Shown piece after piece: positions 1 through 11,064 of a DNA stretch of 64,000 nt. The first letter of the stretch is position 1; every line of letters begins with the position of its first letter. The stretch is from Thuidium tamariscinum. Its lineage: Eukaryota > Streptophyta > Bryopsida > Hypnales > Thuidiaceae. The stretch covers positions 10,912,001-10,976,000 of the forward strand of contig OX344753.2 in assembly GCA_947034885.2 (NCBI GenBank). Reading direction: 5' to 3'. The position numbers and the translations under genes were made by a program. Under the pieces are notes generated by a model, which was given only the letters and a program-made list of their open reading frames with translations, searched no databases and had not been told where the DNA came from.

Positions 1-162
1 CGTTGATGAGGTGGCACATGACGTGGCAATGACATGACATGCCATGTGGCAATGAAGAACTGGATGACGTGGCACCCAAATATATTGAGGTGGCTGGCTA
101 CATCAGCACAATTTTGTGCCACTTAAAAATTTCAAATTGTCCATGGACCTATGTAGGAGCCC

Positions 163-1474
163 TTGACTGTAGCGGCTTTGAAGGCCTATTTGGCAACCTC
201 AATGTTCATTAGATTGAAAAGACAACCCAACATGAAGACATATTGGGCGAAAAAAGGTTCTTTCTTCCATTGCCCTAGAATATCTCAAATTTTTACCCAT
301 GCTAGATTTCAAACAATTATAAGATGTCTTCATGTGACAAACCCATCTACATATGTGAGAGAAAAAGAACAACCAGTTTATGACAAAATGGGACAAGTTC
401 ATTGGCTAGTGAATGAGGTGAGGGACAATTTCAAACAAAATTGGACATTAGGAAAATTCCTTACAATCGATGAGATGATGATTAGATACAAAGGGACCTA
501 TTGTACCGCTAGGCAATACATGCCTAAAAAGCCCCAGAAATGAGGCATCAATGTGTGGTGTCTAGCGGATTCCGTGTCAAAGTATGTATATAACTTTGAC
601 ATTTATTGTAGGGCCAACCCTAATATAGAATTTGATGAAGTGCCCGTTGTAGTCTGTAGAGAGCCATGATTAGCTCACAACATTGTAATCCAATTAGTGC
701 AAGTTCTTGAGGAAAAAGGTCATATTCTTGTGATTGATAATTTCTTCTCAAATATAGGCTTGTTTACGGAGCTAGCCACCCTACACATTTATGCCATAGG
801 GACAATACGATGTAATCGTGTTGGCTTGCCTTTGGAATTGAAGATAGTGAAAGATTGGAACAACTCTTTACAAGGGACATTGCAATGGAAAATGCACAAG
901 AGTAGGGGAATATCTTGTGTCATTTGGAAAGATAGGCGGCCCGTCCTTCTAATTTCCACCCATGCATTGCCTCTAGGATTTCCTTGTATTCTTATTCCTA
1001 TAGTGCCTCGGAGGGATAGAGCAGTGAAGAATCTCGTTTCTACTTCTCCAATGTACTTAGAATATACGACACATATGAGGGGGGTGGATGTTGCAGATTA
1101 GTTGAGGGCATCATATTCATGCCAAATTAGATCCCACAAATGGTGGCACCGTGTGTTTTCATTTCTCTTGGATACCACCGTGGTGAATATGTACATTTTG
1201 TACAAAGATATTTTGGTACAAAGTGGTGGTGATAGAAAACCAATGACACACTTACAATTCAAGACAAAATTGTGTGAAGCTTTATTACAAAACTGGGAAG
1301 GGCGTGCTTGGGCCCCGGGATGTTGAAGAGGACAATCCAAGAAGGCATCTTCCAACATGGAGTTGCATACGCCGTCGTTGTCAACTTTATGGCGACCCAT
1401 GTTGTAGATATTATTGTTGTGCATACAACTGGACATACCTTTGTCTAAACCGGGGTTACTTTGAAGAATTTCAC
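163..1474 (+). pseudogene. piggyBac-type (PGBD / DDE_Tnp_1_7) transposase relic
   Basis: A decayed cut-and-paste transposase of the piggyBac superfamily. One reading frame runs from about 163 to 1326 and carries family landmarks: an N-terminal stretch with TYWAKKG-like spacing, a first acidic motif (LTIDEMMIRYKG, about 460-495), a second (VIDNFF, about 733-750), and a third (MRGVDVAD, 1075-1098), matching the three catalytic Asp positions known for the family. Three in-frame stops interrupt this frame: TGA at 541, TGA at 667 and TAG at 1099. The first sits where relatives usually have Trp and the last where Gln is usual (CAG to TAG). The frame then shifts by +1 near 1290-1325 into a Cys-rich tail ending about 1474 (RRRC, YCC, LCLNRGYFEEFH), like the C-terminal zinc-binding domain of piggyBac transposases. 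The N-terminus is missing and no terminal repeats could be assigned. It is non-functional as it stands. The family call is confident. Confidence 0.85.
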
Positions 1475-1639
1475 TAAGGGTTGAACAACCGTGGAGGTGA
1501 TCGTGGTCCATGCTGTCGAAATATGTAAAGGTTTGTTATTTGTTTTCCTTTGTTGTATTTTGTTGGGGCCTTCTTTCAATTTTTTTATATGGACTTTCTT
1601 TCCCTATTTTTTTTACATTGTCTAAAATTCTTTGTAGAG

Positions 1640-2265
1640 TTTATTGACATGTTTTTGAGGCCTTTTTCCCATCTTTTGTCTCTTTCCTATATATCTTGTA
1701 GGTATCTTCTTACAATTCTTTTTTCATTTCTTATATTCTTTTGAACATTTTTTGCATGTGTTATAGGTATGTTTTTACAATTCTTTTTTCTTTTTAATAT
1801 TTTTTGGGACTTTTTTACATATCTTACAGGTATCTTTTTACATTTCTTTTTTCATTTCCTTCATTGTTTTGAATAGTTTTTGCATGTGTTATAGGTATGT
1901 TTTTACATTTCTTTTTCCTTTCTAATATTTTTTGAGACTTTTTTACATATCTTATAGGTATCTTTTTACAATTCTTTTTTCATTTCTTATATTTTTTTGA
2001 ACATTTTTTGCATGTGTTATAGGTATGTTTTTACAATTTTTTTTCCTTTCTAATATTTTTTGGGACTTTTTTACATATCTTATAGGTATCTTTTTACAAT
2101 TTTTTTTCATTTCTTATATTTTTTTGAACATTTTTTACATGTGTTATAGGTACGTTTATACATATTTTTTTCCTTTTTAATATTTTTTGGGAATTTTTTA
2201 CATATCTTATAGGTATCTTTTTACATTTCTTTTTTCATTTGTATAATTTTTTGGGGACTTTTGTT
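1640..2265. repeat. 128-bp tandem repeat array, about 5 copies
   Basis: T-rich tandem array immediately downstream of the transposase relic. The anchor AGGTATCTT recurs at about 1700, 1828, 1956, 2084 and 2211, a constant 128-bp spacing. Each unit contains two related half-units with TTATAGGTAT cores, one followed by TTTTCATTTC and the other preceded by GCATGTGTTATAGG. The internal near-duplication suggests the unit arose from an older 60-70-bp repeat. No coding signal is present. Confidence 0.85.
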
Positions 2266-2269
2266 TACT

Positions 2270-2935
2270 ATTATTTTTCACTAATTACAGTAGTAAATAA
2301 AACATAAAAGAAAGGCTAATGTTCTAAAGGCATAAAACAATTTCTATGTATACAAATGAGCTAAGGCCATTTGAAATGTAGATTTGCAGCCTGGAAGGGT
2401 TCTGAACTTCACTCCCTAGACCAAACAAGAGTGTGTGCATTAGGAACAAGGGTGAACTATAATTGCAGTGCGGATGGATGGTAGAGGAAGGATGAAGCCA
2501 ACCCTTGTAAAGATTTTTTAGCCACCCCTTAGCCAGGCCAACCTCCTTTGCATGGAGGTCAGCCTGGCCAATCGGGCCAACCTCCATTTATGGGGGTAGT
2601 GACCAGCCTATGGCTTGGTAGGTCACCTGCTCTAGTGGACGGTAGGCCCGCCTGGGGTGTTTTGCATCCTTGGCCTTTTTTCTCAGGATGTCAACCAAGC
2701 TCAATGGGTGCATCTATGAGCCCGTCATTTTTATGAAGTTCACCATGTTTTCAACTTGCCCTAATGGGGAGTAGGTTCAAGAACTCAATCTGCATTACAA
2801 ATTGGTGAGATTTTACAATTTTAGGGGTCCGACAATTTCTTGTAATAGAGGACATAACATTGTAGATGATAACCGTTCACTTTGTGTAAACATGTTTTTA
2901 TGAAGAAGATATACAATTTCAAGAATTTGCCCTCG
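2270..2935. other. spacer without recognised gene
   Basis: A slightly more GC-rich patch at 2500-2700 carries short inverted words (AGGCCAACCTCC and related). The reading frames here are short and overlap on both strands without family resemblance. Nothing coding is supported. Confidence 0.5.
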
Positions 2936-2939
2936 TATG

Positions 2940-3345
2940 CCTTTTTTTGCAAACAGTGTCTCACATTTCAATTTTTTGATACATGTTCTACAATTCAAAA
3001 CAACTTGAAACTTTTGGAGCATGTAGATTACTTGTAGTGAAGAAGGAATCTAAAGTTGCACAAGTCACATGGACCATTACAAGGGTGAATTAATGCACCC
3101 AAAGTGAAGCTGCCTGGATTTTTTCAACCCCAAAAAATGTTTTTTGTCAACCAAAACACTAATTTCTTCCAATCCACACGGTCAAACCTTTTGAAAAAAA
3201 ACCCATATGTTTCTAAACCACCTCAATGGAAGATCCTATGGTTAAATATGGCAAAAACCTAAAAAAGTAAACTATGATAAAACTGCAATACAAATGATAG
3301 TTTTGGAGCAATTTTTGTTAAAATATAGTAAAGAAACTTTAGGGA
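2940..3345. mobile_element. degraded right half of a TTAA-flanked element
   Basis: Diverged match to the right half of the 925-bp elements at 27.7, 61.4 and 62.9 kb. It has the same order of landmarks: a 'catgttctacaattc' stretch, 'gctgcctggatttt', 'caatccacacggtcaaa', 'gatcctatggtt', then 'ttttggagcaattttt'. It ends in CTTTAGGGA next to TTAA at 3346-3349. The left half was not found. Confidence 0.55.
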
Positions 3346-3835
3346 TTAAACATTTTTCTAAATTAATCATCCAATTTGTCACAACTTGTTTCAAGTTACT
3401 TTCATTCTTACTTTAGCTTCAATCACACTTGACTCATTCTTCACTATCTTCTCAAAAGATGTGTCCTACTCTAGCTAGTTTTCTCCCTCCTCCTCTCCAA
3501 AAATTTACAGGCCGTTGATTGATTTAAGAAAAAATACTAACCTTCAAAATCGTGGTTGATTTCTCAAAAAATCACAAGCCGTTGATTTTGTAAGATTTAA
3601 TCTAAGCTGTCCAAATATCACTACAAATACGGATACAAACATGAATATTGAGTATGGAGACAATATTTTATACAAATATATAGAGAATATTGGATTATTG
3701 GATATGAATATGAATTCAAATACTGAATATGGATATTGAATAAGGATACGGGTACTAGATACAGGATTGAAAGTCCCATATTGATTGTCAATTACATTGG
3801 CTTCTAAAAATTTAAAGGAGGGAGAAAGCGGGGAG
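3346..3835. other. spacer with degenerate GATAT-type short repeat
   Basis: At 3610-3775 there is a run of degenerate ATGGATATTGAATA words, followed by 'cccatattgattgt'. The same kind of run followed by the same words recurs at 26775-26960, so this is a dispersed repeat. No gene is seen. Confidence 0.5.
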
Positions 3836-3839
3836 TTAA

Positions 3840-4389
3840 CCCTTTAGGGCCTAGCATGCCAATTTTGGTTCTTTTAAATTGAATTTTAGGAATTTTAACA
3901 CTCTCTTGGCCTTAGTTGCTCTTGAGTATGAACAAGATGTGAGGGCACATGTATTCTGCTTCCAATGAGCCATTGGCCATCAAATTTGGAGCAATGATGA
4001 TTTGTCTATGGCAATTTGAAGTTGGGAATTTTAGAGTTTCAGAATGCATTGTGGAACATGTTTCTCTATTGAATTTATTTTTGTATAACTAAAGAGAACA
4101 TGCCAACTTCACCATAATGTTCAATATAATGAACTCTATTTTCAATAAAAATTTCATGGTAAAGTGAGCTTTTTTGTAATTACTATGATTTTTTAAACAC
4201 ATAAACTTTAAGAAATTATATAAATTTTATTTTATTTCCAAAAATAAATAAAAAATCACATTAGATAGAAGATATAAATTTTTATTTGTAGAAAAATAAT
4301 AATCTAAATTAAATTATAAAATTTTAATATGCAAATTTGATTTTAGAAGAATTCAAGAAGTTGTTTGGGGCTCCTTAGGCCCTAAAGGG
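3840..4389. mobile_element. 550-bp TTAA-flanked inverted-repeat element
   Basis: Flanked by TTAA on both sides (3836-3839 and 4390-4393). Its two ends are perfect 14-bp inverted repeats: CCCTTTAGGGCCTA at the left and TAGGCCCTAAAGGG at the right. A TTAA target duplication with ends beginning CCC is the signature of piggyBac-type elements. The interior is AT-rich and has no significant reading frame, so it is non-autonomous. The subterminal words CATGCC and TTTTGG also occur in the 925-bp family. Confidence 0.75.
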
Positions 4390-4623
4390 TTAAAATTTTT
4401 AAATTTTAAATTTTAAATTTTTTTTGGGGGTGGGTGGGGTGAGTTAATAATTTATTTAAAATTCTTTTGGGTGGCTAGTGAAGCCTCATGGTACCTCTAC
4501 CTCACTACCCACTTAAAAGACAGGTCACAATGTGTTGATGTGAGATAGGTCACTCATCCTTCACATTTCATCACCAATTTGTCTCTTAAATTACCATATT
4601 TTCATCTAACAAACTCCATAGTT

Positions 4624-5270
4624 TCATATTAGGATGATCATTTCAATTTTTCAGTTCACCATACATAGCATTCTCATCCAACTAGCGTCTCACACTAGGA
4701 TGATCACTTCAACTTTCCAGCTCACCGCACATAGCGTTCACATCCAACTAGCGTCTCACATTAGTGAGATCACTTCAACTTTCCAACTCACTGCACATAG
4801 CGTTCACATCCAACTAGCGTCTTACATTAGTGAGATCACTTCAACTTTCTAGCTCACTACACATAGCCTTCACATCCAACTAGCGTCTCACATTAGTTAG
4901 ATCACTTCAACTTTCTAACTCACCACACATAGCATTCTCATCCAACTAGCATCTCACATTAGTTAGATCACTTCAACTTTTCAGCTCACCACACGTAGCG
5001 TTCACATCCAACTAGCGTCTCGCATTAGTTAGATCACTTCAACTTTCCAGCTCACCGCACATAGCATTCACATCCAACAAGTGTCTCACATTAATTAGAT
5101 CACTTTAACATTCTAACTCACCGCACATAGCATTCACATCCAACTAGCGTTTTACATTAGTTAGATCACTTCAACTTTCTAAATCACCACACATAGCATT
5201 CACATCCAACTAGCTTATGATGACTTCAATTTTTTAGCTCAACACACATAGCATTCACATCCAACTAGCA
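4624..5270. repeat. 66-bp minisatellite, about 9-10 copies
   Basis: The word CATCCAACTAGC recurs with its ACTA at 4681, 4747, 4813, 4879, 4945, 5011, 5077, 5143 and 5209: an exact 66-bp period. A last, shortened unit has it at 5264. Copies differ by scattered substitutions. Because 66 is divisible by three, one frame stays open for three units (4634-4852). No family resemblance or codon pattern supports translation. Confidence 0.9.
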
Positions 5271-5274
5271 CTTC

Positions 5275-8200
5275 CACGATTCAATCACTATGACTTGCAC
5301 AAACTTAAACTAAATCAAATACACAACCAACTTTGGATTGGGACTCGCACTGGACACATTCAATACTGGAAGTTGGACCTTGGCGGTTACCTAAATTGGG
5401 AGAGACACCCTAAGTACTCCCAACTACTTAATTGGAACATTAATTCTAACCAACTATTTTCCTACTTGGACACCACTTGGACCTATTCACCTACTTGGAC
5501 TTGATTGACAATTACTTCAAATGAATTAGGATTTCCATTTGTGATCCTCAACCAATTCTTATTTGGCTTGACTTTAAGAAAAAACTAGTTGGCAAAACCA
5601 CTCACTATTTCCAAATTGGAAATGAAACTTCTAAAACCAATATAAAAATATCATTCCAAATCGGCAATTTCATACTTCAAAACACCAAATTGGAACCTAA
5701 ATATGAGAAAAAGCATAACAAAACTCCAAAAAAATATTTATATTCACAACAAAATTTTAGAAACTAAATTTAATTACACTATCTACAATATTTTGAATAT
5801 ATTCAATTTATTTCTACAAATTATTCTTTTTTTGAAAAGCACCCCCTTTTGATGATAGCCAATAGCCTAATACTACCAATTGTCCTAATGTTTGAGTCGA
5901 TACAATTTTGAAAAAATCACAAGAATGCAACTACCAAAATTCATGTCTACCTAATGTGATTCCAAACTTGGCTTAAACCTAATTTAGAAAGTATTACAAA
6001 GACAACAACACTATAACCTTCACACCATTGTAGTTATGTCCTCATCTTTTGAACTTGCATTGAAACAAATTGAGTTAAAAACAAGCACTCATATTTCTCT
6101 TGGAAGAAATAACTTCCTTTTAATCTATATTTGAAGCAATCGAGTGCCTCCCCGTCTTACAAATCTTAACTCTATAGTGAATTCTTCTAAACTGAAAATC
6201 CATTGCTTTGTACCTAAAATTTCAATAACAAAAATGTTGAGGTTTCTAAATCAATGCTAGCAAGTAATCCATAGTATTATAATCATGTGTTGCCAAACTT
6301 GACTATGAGATCCACCATTGCCAATAGTATGTAGCAATTGCAATCTACAAGACATTCCTAAGTTTGGTCCCAAATTTTGCTTTTGTGAACCTTCAAAGTT
6401 CCCTAGCAATACTTTAGGGAAGTGTTTGGATCCTAAGAAGGGTTCTGTAAACATTAAAAAAAAAAAATTCTTACTTACATTCTACCTTTTAATTTTCATT
6501 AATAAAATAAGAGTAGAAAATAATTCATAGTTAGAAGAAGCCTTGGAGAATTATAAAAAAAAATAGAGGGATATTTACTTTAGAATCCACATTTTATTTT
6601 TTATTTACAAAATCAAAGTAAAAATGGATCATGGATAATTTTCTTACAGATTGTGTCTCTCAAAATGAAAACCCTTATTTCAACAAGTAATCACTTCAAT
6701 AATTCTAGACATGATTTGGAATAGGCAATTGAAAGCAAATATTGTTGTATGTGTAAAGATAGAAATGATAAGGATTGCAAAAAAATTTAGTAATTTTATT
6801 ACTTGAGCTGAAATTACCATGAAATTTGAAAATCAAAAGTTGGTCTAGACCCATGTCCAATGTCTAGAGTCTTCTAAAGTTGCTCTCTTAGAGACTACTT
6901 GGTTTTGACTACCACATCCAAAATTAGGGACACATGTCATGGTACTTTGATACCTAAAGTGTTCAAATAACCAATTTTCCTATGTACTTAAAATCACAAA
7001 AATGAATTGTCCCAGACTCTCTTAAATTTTAGACACCCTATTGTGTACTAATGGGGTGGTATTTGGTAATGAGTGCCTTTTGTGTAAAGTATCAATTGAT
7101 GCATGGGTCACTCAACCTTTCTTCTTGAATTTTAGACATCCTATTAATTAATTGTTGCTATAACAATTGTTGATAATGGATGACCCATTTTAAAGTGTCA
7201 ATTGATGTAGGAGGCAACTTAGCCTTTCTTGAGTTTTACACACCCTATTAATTAATTGAAGGAGGAGGAGTTGGTATTGGGTGTCTTTGGCAATATAAAG
7301 TGTTAATAGATGTAGAAGAAACAATACAATTTACTGTTGATGGGCAATAGTTGACATGAGATCTCTAGCATTCATGTCAAGAAAATTTTACACTGTCACC
7401 TCATGAATGATGAGAAATTCTTTTATTGTATTCTATTTAGGTAAAATTTTGCATTCATGTACCATCCAAGATTTAAACATTGTTATCATCTCCTTTATAA
7501 TTACAACATTTGTGCACATTGGTTGCATTGCAAGACAAATGTACAAGACCAAGCTTGTAGGACTCATTTTTGTTGTTACAAATCTTTAAAAGACAAGGAA
7601 TTACTTGGTGTGCCATTGTGCCACCACTGAATAAATTCAATGTTGGGGAGGTTTATCAATACCTCTTTGGTTATGGATTGGCTTTAAGTTGCAGTATACA
7701 TTATAAGTTAAATAGAATTTGTTGTTTCTTGAAGTGGATTGCAGGAGAGTTTGGTTTTATATTTATAGCCAACATCTATGTGAAAATGTTTGTTAAATTT
7801 TTCAAAAATGCTTGTAGTATTGAAAATTTTGAAATCCATGTGAATTGGTTTGGTAGACAAGCTCATTTTTTTGTTCTAATATATGCTATAATAATGATGT
7901 TTAGAAATGAGTCTTTGGAAGCTATTAAGGATTTATTGTAATTTTAATTGATTAGACATGTACCAATCATCTTACAGTCAATAGTCAATTTCCTATTCTT
8001 TGTTCAAATCAATTTAAATTAAGCTTAAAAATTTAATTTCTTTACGGTGTGTCAATTGTTAAATCTCTCAAGTAAAATAGTGTTATGTCACCTCCTGAGA
8101 GTATAGTGTATTAGAAATATGTGCAAGTATTCTAAGATTATCCTATCGCATGTAAATAGGTGGAATGAAATTTTTCTTCAAATCATTTTCTATACCATCT

Positions 8201-9349
8201 GTACCTTGCCTTCTTTTCCAACTTTGTAAACCACCCAAGGTCACTAAGATGATGACATTATATAATTCTTGGTAGCATGCTCATTGCTCAAACTTGCATG
8301 ATATATTTTATGACCAATTTACATTTCAATCATATTCTTATAAATTAAATATTAAGATGATTCATCAAAATTGGAAAATTTATTTTAAGTTCTTTGCACT
8401 CATAATTTTGATAATGATAATGGTGTTTCAATGGAAAAACTATTTAAAGGTGCTCTTATTTGTTGATTTTTTTGGTGCAATACTCCAAACAACATTCATG
8501 ATAGTCCACAATATACAAATTTTTTCAAACAATTGAACTCTAGTTACAAAGAATAGTTGGAAAAATATATGTTTAAAAAATTTGATTCAATGAAAAAAAA
8601 GAATTGTAAATTTATAATTGAAGGGTAAATTCTACCATTTCTACTTCATGATATGAGTACAATTAGAATAGTTGTTGTAGGTGAATCTTAGGTTGAACCT
8701 TGAGTGAATTTTATCATATAATATTTAGGGTTTTATGAAATTTAAACAAAAAAATGATTGCATTCAATTTAATTACTAATTAAAGGATTGACTTGTGTTT
8801 ATTTGGAAATACTGTGATTTTGGCCATTTCATTACAATTGTGTTTCTTTTCATTGAAATTTTTACACAATCTTCTTGAAAACAAAAATGTTTCAATCACT
8901 TAAAGAAGTACACCTATAGTCACCTTTCTTTGCATACATCTCTTCAGAAGAGAAATTATTTGTTTAAAGAGTTGTTTTTTCTTGCACTCATGGTCACTCC
9001 TTATATGCATGGACTTTTAAGAACAAAAATCATGTATTCACAAGATGACCTTAATTTCTATCATTTGTTTTTTTATTTATAAATTAAAAGTAACAAAGAA
9101 GTCTTTATTGAAAGGAATTGAAGAAATTTGGAAAAATTAATAGGGAATTCAAACCCTAATCATTGCATTGAGCCTCCATATATCCATTTTGCTATACATA
9201 GAGGTGGAAGATTTCATGACCATCTATTGTAGAGCCAAGGGAGAGATAGTGTATCCTAATGAGTGTTGCACTTGAGATGTATAAAAATAAATGAATAATT
9301 TCTTATTCAAATTTCTACTTTCAAAATATTAAGTTGAAATTTTTTTAAC
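5275..9349. other. 4-kb AT-rich spacer
   Basis: Gene-free as far as can be seen. A degenerate repeat lies at about 6440-6640 (words 'ataattcatagttagaa', 'aaaatagaggg'), related to stretches at 10.4-10.9, 11.85-12.1, 21.4-21.85 and 24.4-24.6 kb. The reading frames at 7407-7589, 7570-7941 and 8294-8536 are AT-rich and hydrophobic, lack recognisable domains, and are not treated as genes. Confidence 0.5.
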
Positions 9350-9353
9350 TTAA

Positions 9354-10385
9354 CCCCTAAAGGTGCAATTACTATTTTTTTTGGCAATATAGCAATTTTG
9401 GGCAATTCATTGCAGACATAAGAGGTTTTCTCACCATGTTGGGAGACTGCGAGTTCCCGGATTGTGGGAACTCGCTGGTAACAGTCCCAGCAACAGATCT
9501 GATGTGGCATAGAGACTGCCACATCAGATAATAATATTTTATTTAATTAATTAATTAATTAATTAATTATTTATTTATTTCATTTTTTAAATGTTTTTAT
9601 TTTTTAATATTTTTTAAATATTTTTTAATTCTGACCAGCAGTGGCTGGTTCACAGAAAGGGGAATGAGGCTGAAACAGTCTTTCAATACCCCGAAAAAAC
9701 CTCTTATGTGGAGTTTGTTTTTCTTTGAAATTTTTACACGATATGTAGCTATGTACCTAGAGAATAGCTTTCAAGTGCAACAATTTTCACAACTTTTGAC
9801 TACATGGTTAAAAAACTTTTGCATGATATGTCATTTTCATCATTCAGCAAGAAGCCCAGGTAGCTCATAATGTTTAATTTTACAAAAATCATTGTTTTAA
9901 GAATTTAAAAAAAATGGCTCTCCAGATTTGTATATACATTGGAAGCTTTGAATCATTCTATTTTAATTTATGAGATCTAGTTATGAAGACTGAGGAGTTT
10001 TAGTTTGTAGGTAGGTATGAAGTCTATAAAAATCATACCTACTTGCAAACTAAAACTCCTCGGTCCTTGTAACTTTCATCTCATAAATTAAAATAGAATG
10101 ATTCAAAGATTTTAAGATATATACAAATCTAGAGAGCCAACATTAAATTCTTTTTCCTTAAAAAAATATTTTTGAAGAAGCTTTATGAAATGTCCACTTT
10201 GCCCACCAAATGATGAAAATGACATATTATGCAATAATTTTTTTACCATGTAGTCAAAATTTATGAAAATTGTTGGGCCACAAAGCTATTTTTTAGATAC
10301 ATATTGTATAAAAATTTCAAGGAAAAAAAAAATTCCATCTATATATAGTGAGGTGCCCAAAATTGCTATGTTGCCAAAAAATGGT
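9354..10385. mobile_element. TTAA-family element rearranged into a long hairpin
   Basis: The left end reads TTAA (9350-9353) followed by CCCCTAAAGG, as in the 925-bp family. From about 9715 to 10020 the sequence is the reverse complement of 10034 to about 10370. Shared landmarks are 'gctctc(c/t)agatttgtatata', 'gaatcattctattttaattt', 'actaaaactcctcgg' and 'ttgggca'. The loop is only about 12 bases (10021-10033). The left arm is longer because a second element is inserted at 9417-9708. Two head-to-head copies of the left half would give this structure. Confidence 0.7.
9417..9708. mobile_element. 292-bp nested inverted-repeat element with two hairpins
   Basis: Interrupts the left arm of the surrounding hairpin element. 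The ends are perfect 13-bp inverted repeats (CATAAGAGGTTTT at 9417 and AAAACCTCTTATG ending at 9708). Inside are two perfect stem-loops: GCGAGTTCCC with GGGAACTCGC (about 9448-9474) and TCTGATGTGGCA with TGCCACATCAGA (about 9497-9527). A run of (TTAA)n follows at about 9541-9567. No clear target duplication or coding capacity is visible. Confidence 0.7.
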
Positions 10386-10389
10386 GTTT

Positions 10390-10943
10390 GGATTTGTAGG
10401 GGATCTTCATCTTTTATTTCATTTTTATAAAATCAAAGGAAAAAATAATTCATTATATTAAAAAGTCTTGGATTATTGTGAAAAAATAAATAGTGTAGTT
10501 CATATCTAAATATTCATCATTATTTTTTAAATTAGATCAACATAAGAAATATTTCACAATTTTAAAGGATCTTTGACAATTTCTTATTGCTAAAGTTTAT
10601 TAATATAATAGAATGCATTTCGTATTCTAATCTTCATGTATAATTTTTTAATTTATAAAATTGAAGAAGAAACAATTCACAATAAAGAGTCTTAAAATAC
10701 TTTAAAAAAAAATAGGAATGTTTTTACTTAAATCTCTGTGTTTTGTTTTTAATTTATACATATATAGCCAAAGTGACAAATAATTCATTATTAGAAAAAT
10801 TCTTTGTGAACTGAAAAAAATAATTAATTTTTTTTGTTAACTTAATGCCCATTTCATTTTTTGATTTCTTAATTTGGTATAGAGAATAGTACTCGATCAA
10901 AATGAGATTTTTTTTAATTTCTGAAAGATAAAATGAGGAAGTC
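10390..10943. repeat. degenerate dispersed repeat, about 3 tandem-like units
   Basis: Loosely repeated units of roughly 130-190 bp share the words 'ataattcattat', 'agtctt', a run of A's, then 'aaatctc'. Similar units occur at 6.44-6.64, 11.85-12.1, 21.4-21.85 (opposite strand) and 24.4-24.6 kb. No gene is seen. Confidence 0.4.
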
Positions 10944-10947
10944 TTAA

Positions 10948-11060
10948 CCCCTAACTACCCAGTTGGCCATATATGGTTGATCTGAAATTTCAGGTCCATT
11001 TCTGAGCGGGCAGTTAAATTCTTTTGACTGTTTAAAAAAAATTTCGGGTAGTTTTAAGGG
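10948..11060. mobile_element. 113-bp TTAA-flanked miniature element
   Basis: Bounded by TTAA at 10944-10947 and 11061-11064. The left end CCCCTAACTACCC matches the inverted right end (GGGTAGTTTTAAGGG) with a two-base gap. The length and TTAA flanks suggest the smallest member of the TTAA-targeting group. Confidence 0.6.
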
Positions 11061-11064
11061 TTAA

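Noticed and set aside
4624-5270. CRISPR array
   Set aside because: The 66-bp and 71-bp arrays are continuous repeats without unique spacers, and the genome is eukaryotic.
7407-8536. Three hydrophobic reading frames in AT-rich DNA
   Set aside because: The composition is what poly-T-rich codons give by chance. No domain, no proper ATG context for the longest one (it opens at a TTG), and no splice pattern linking them.
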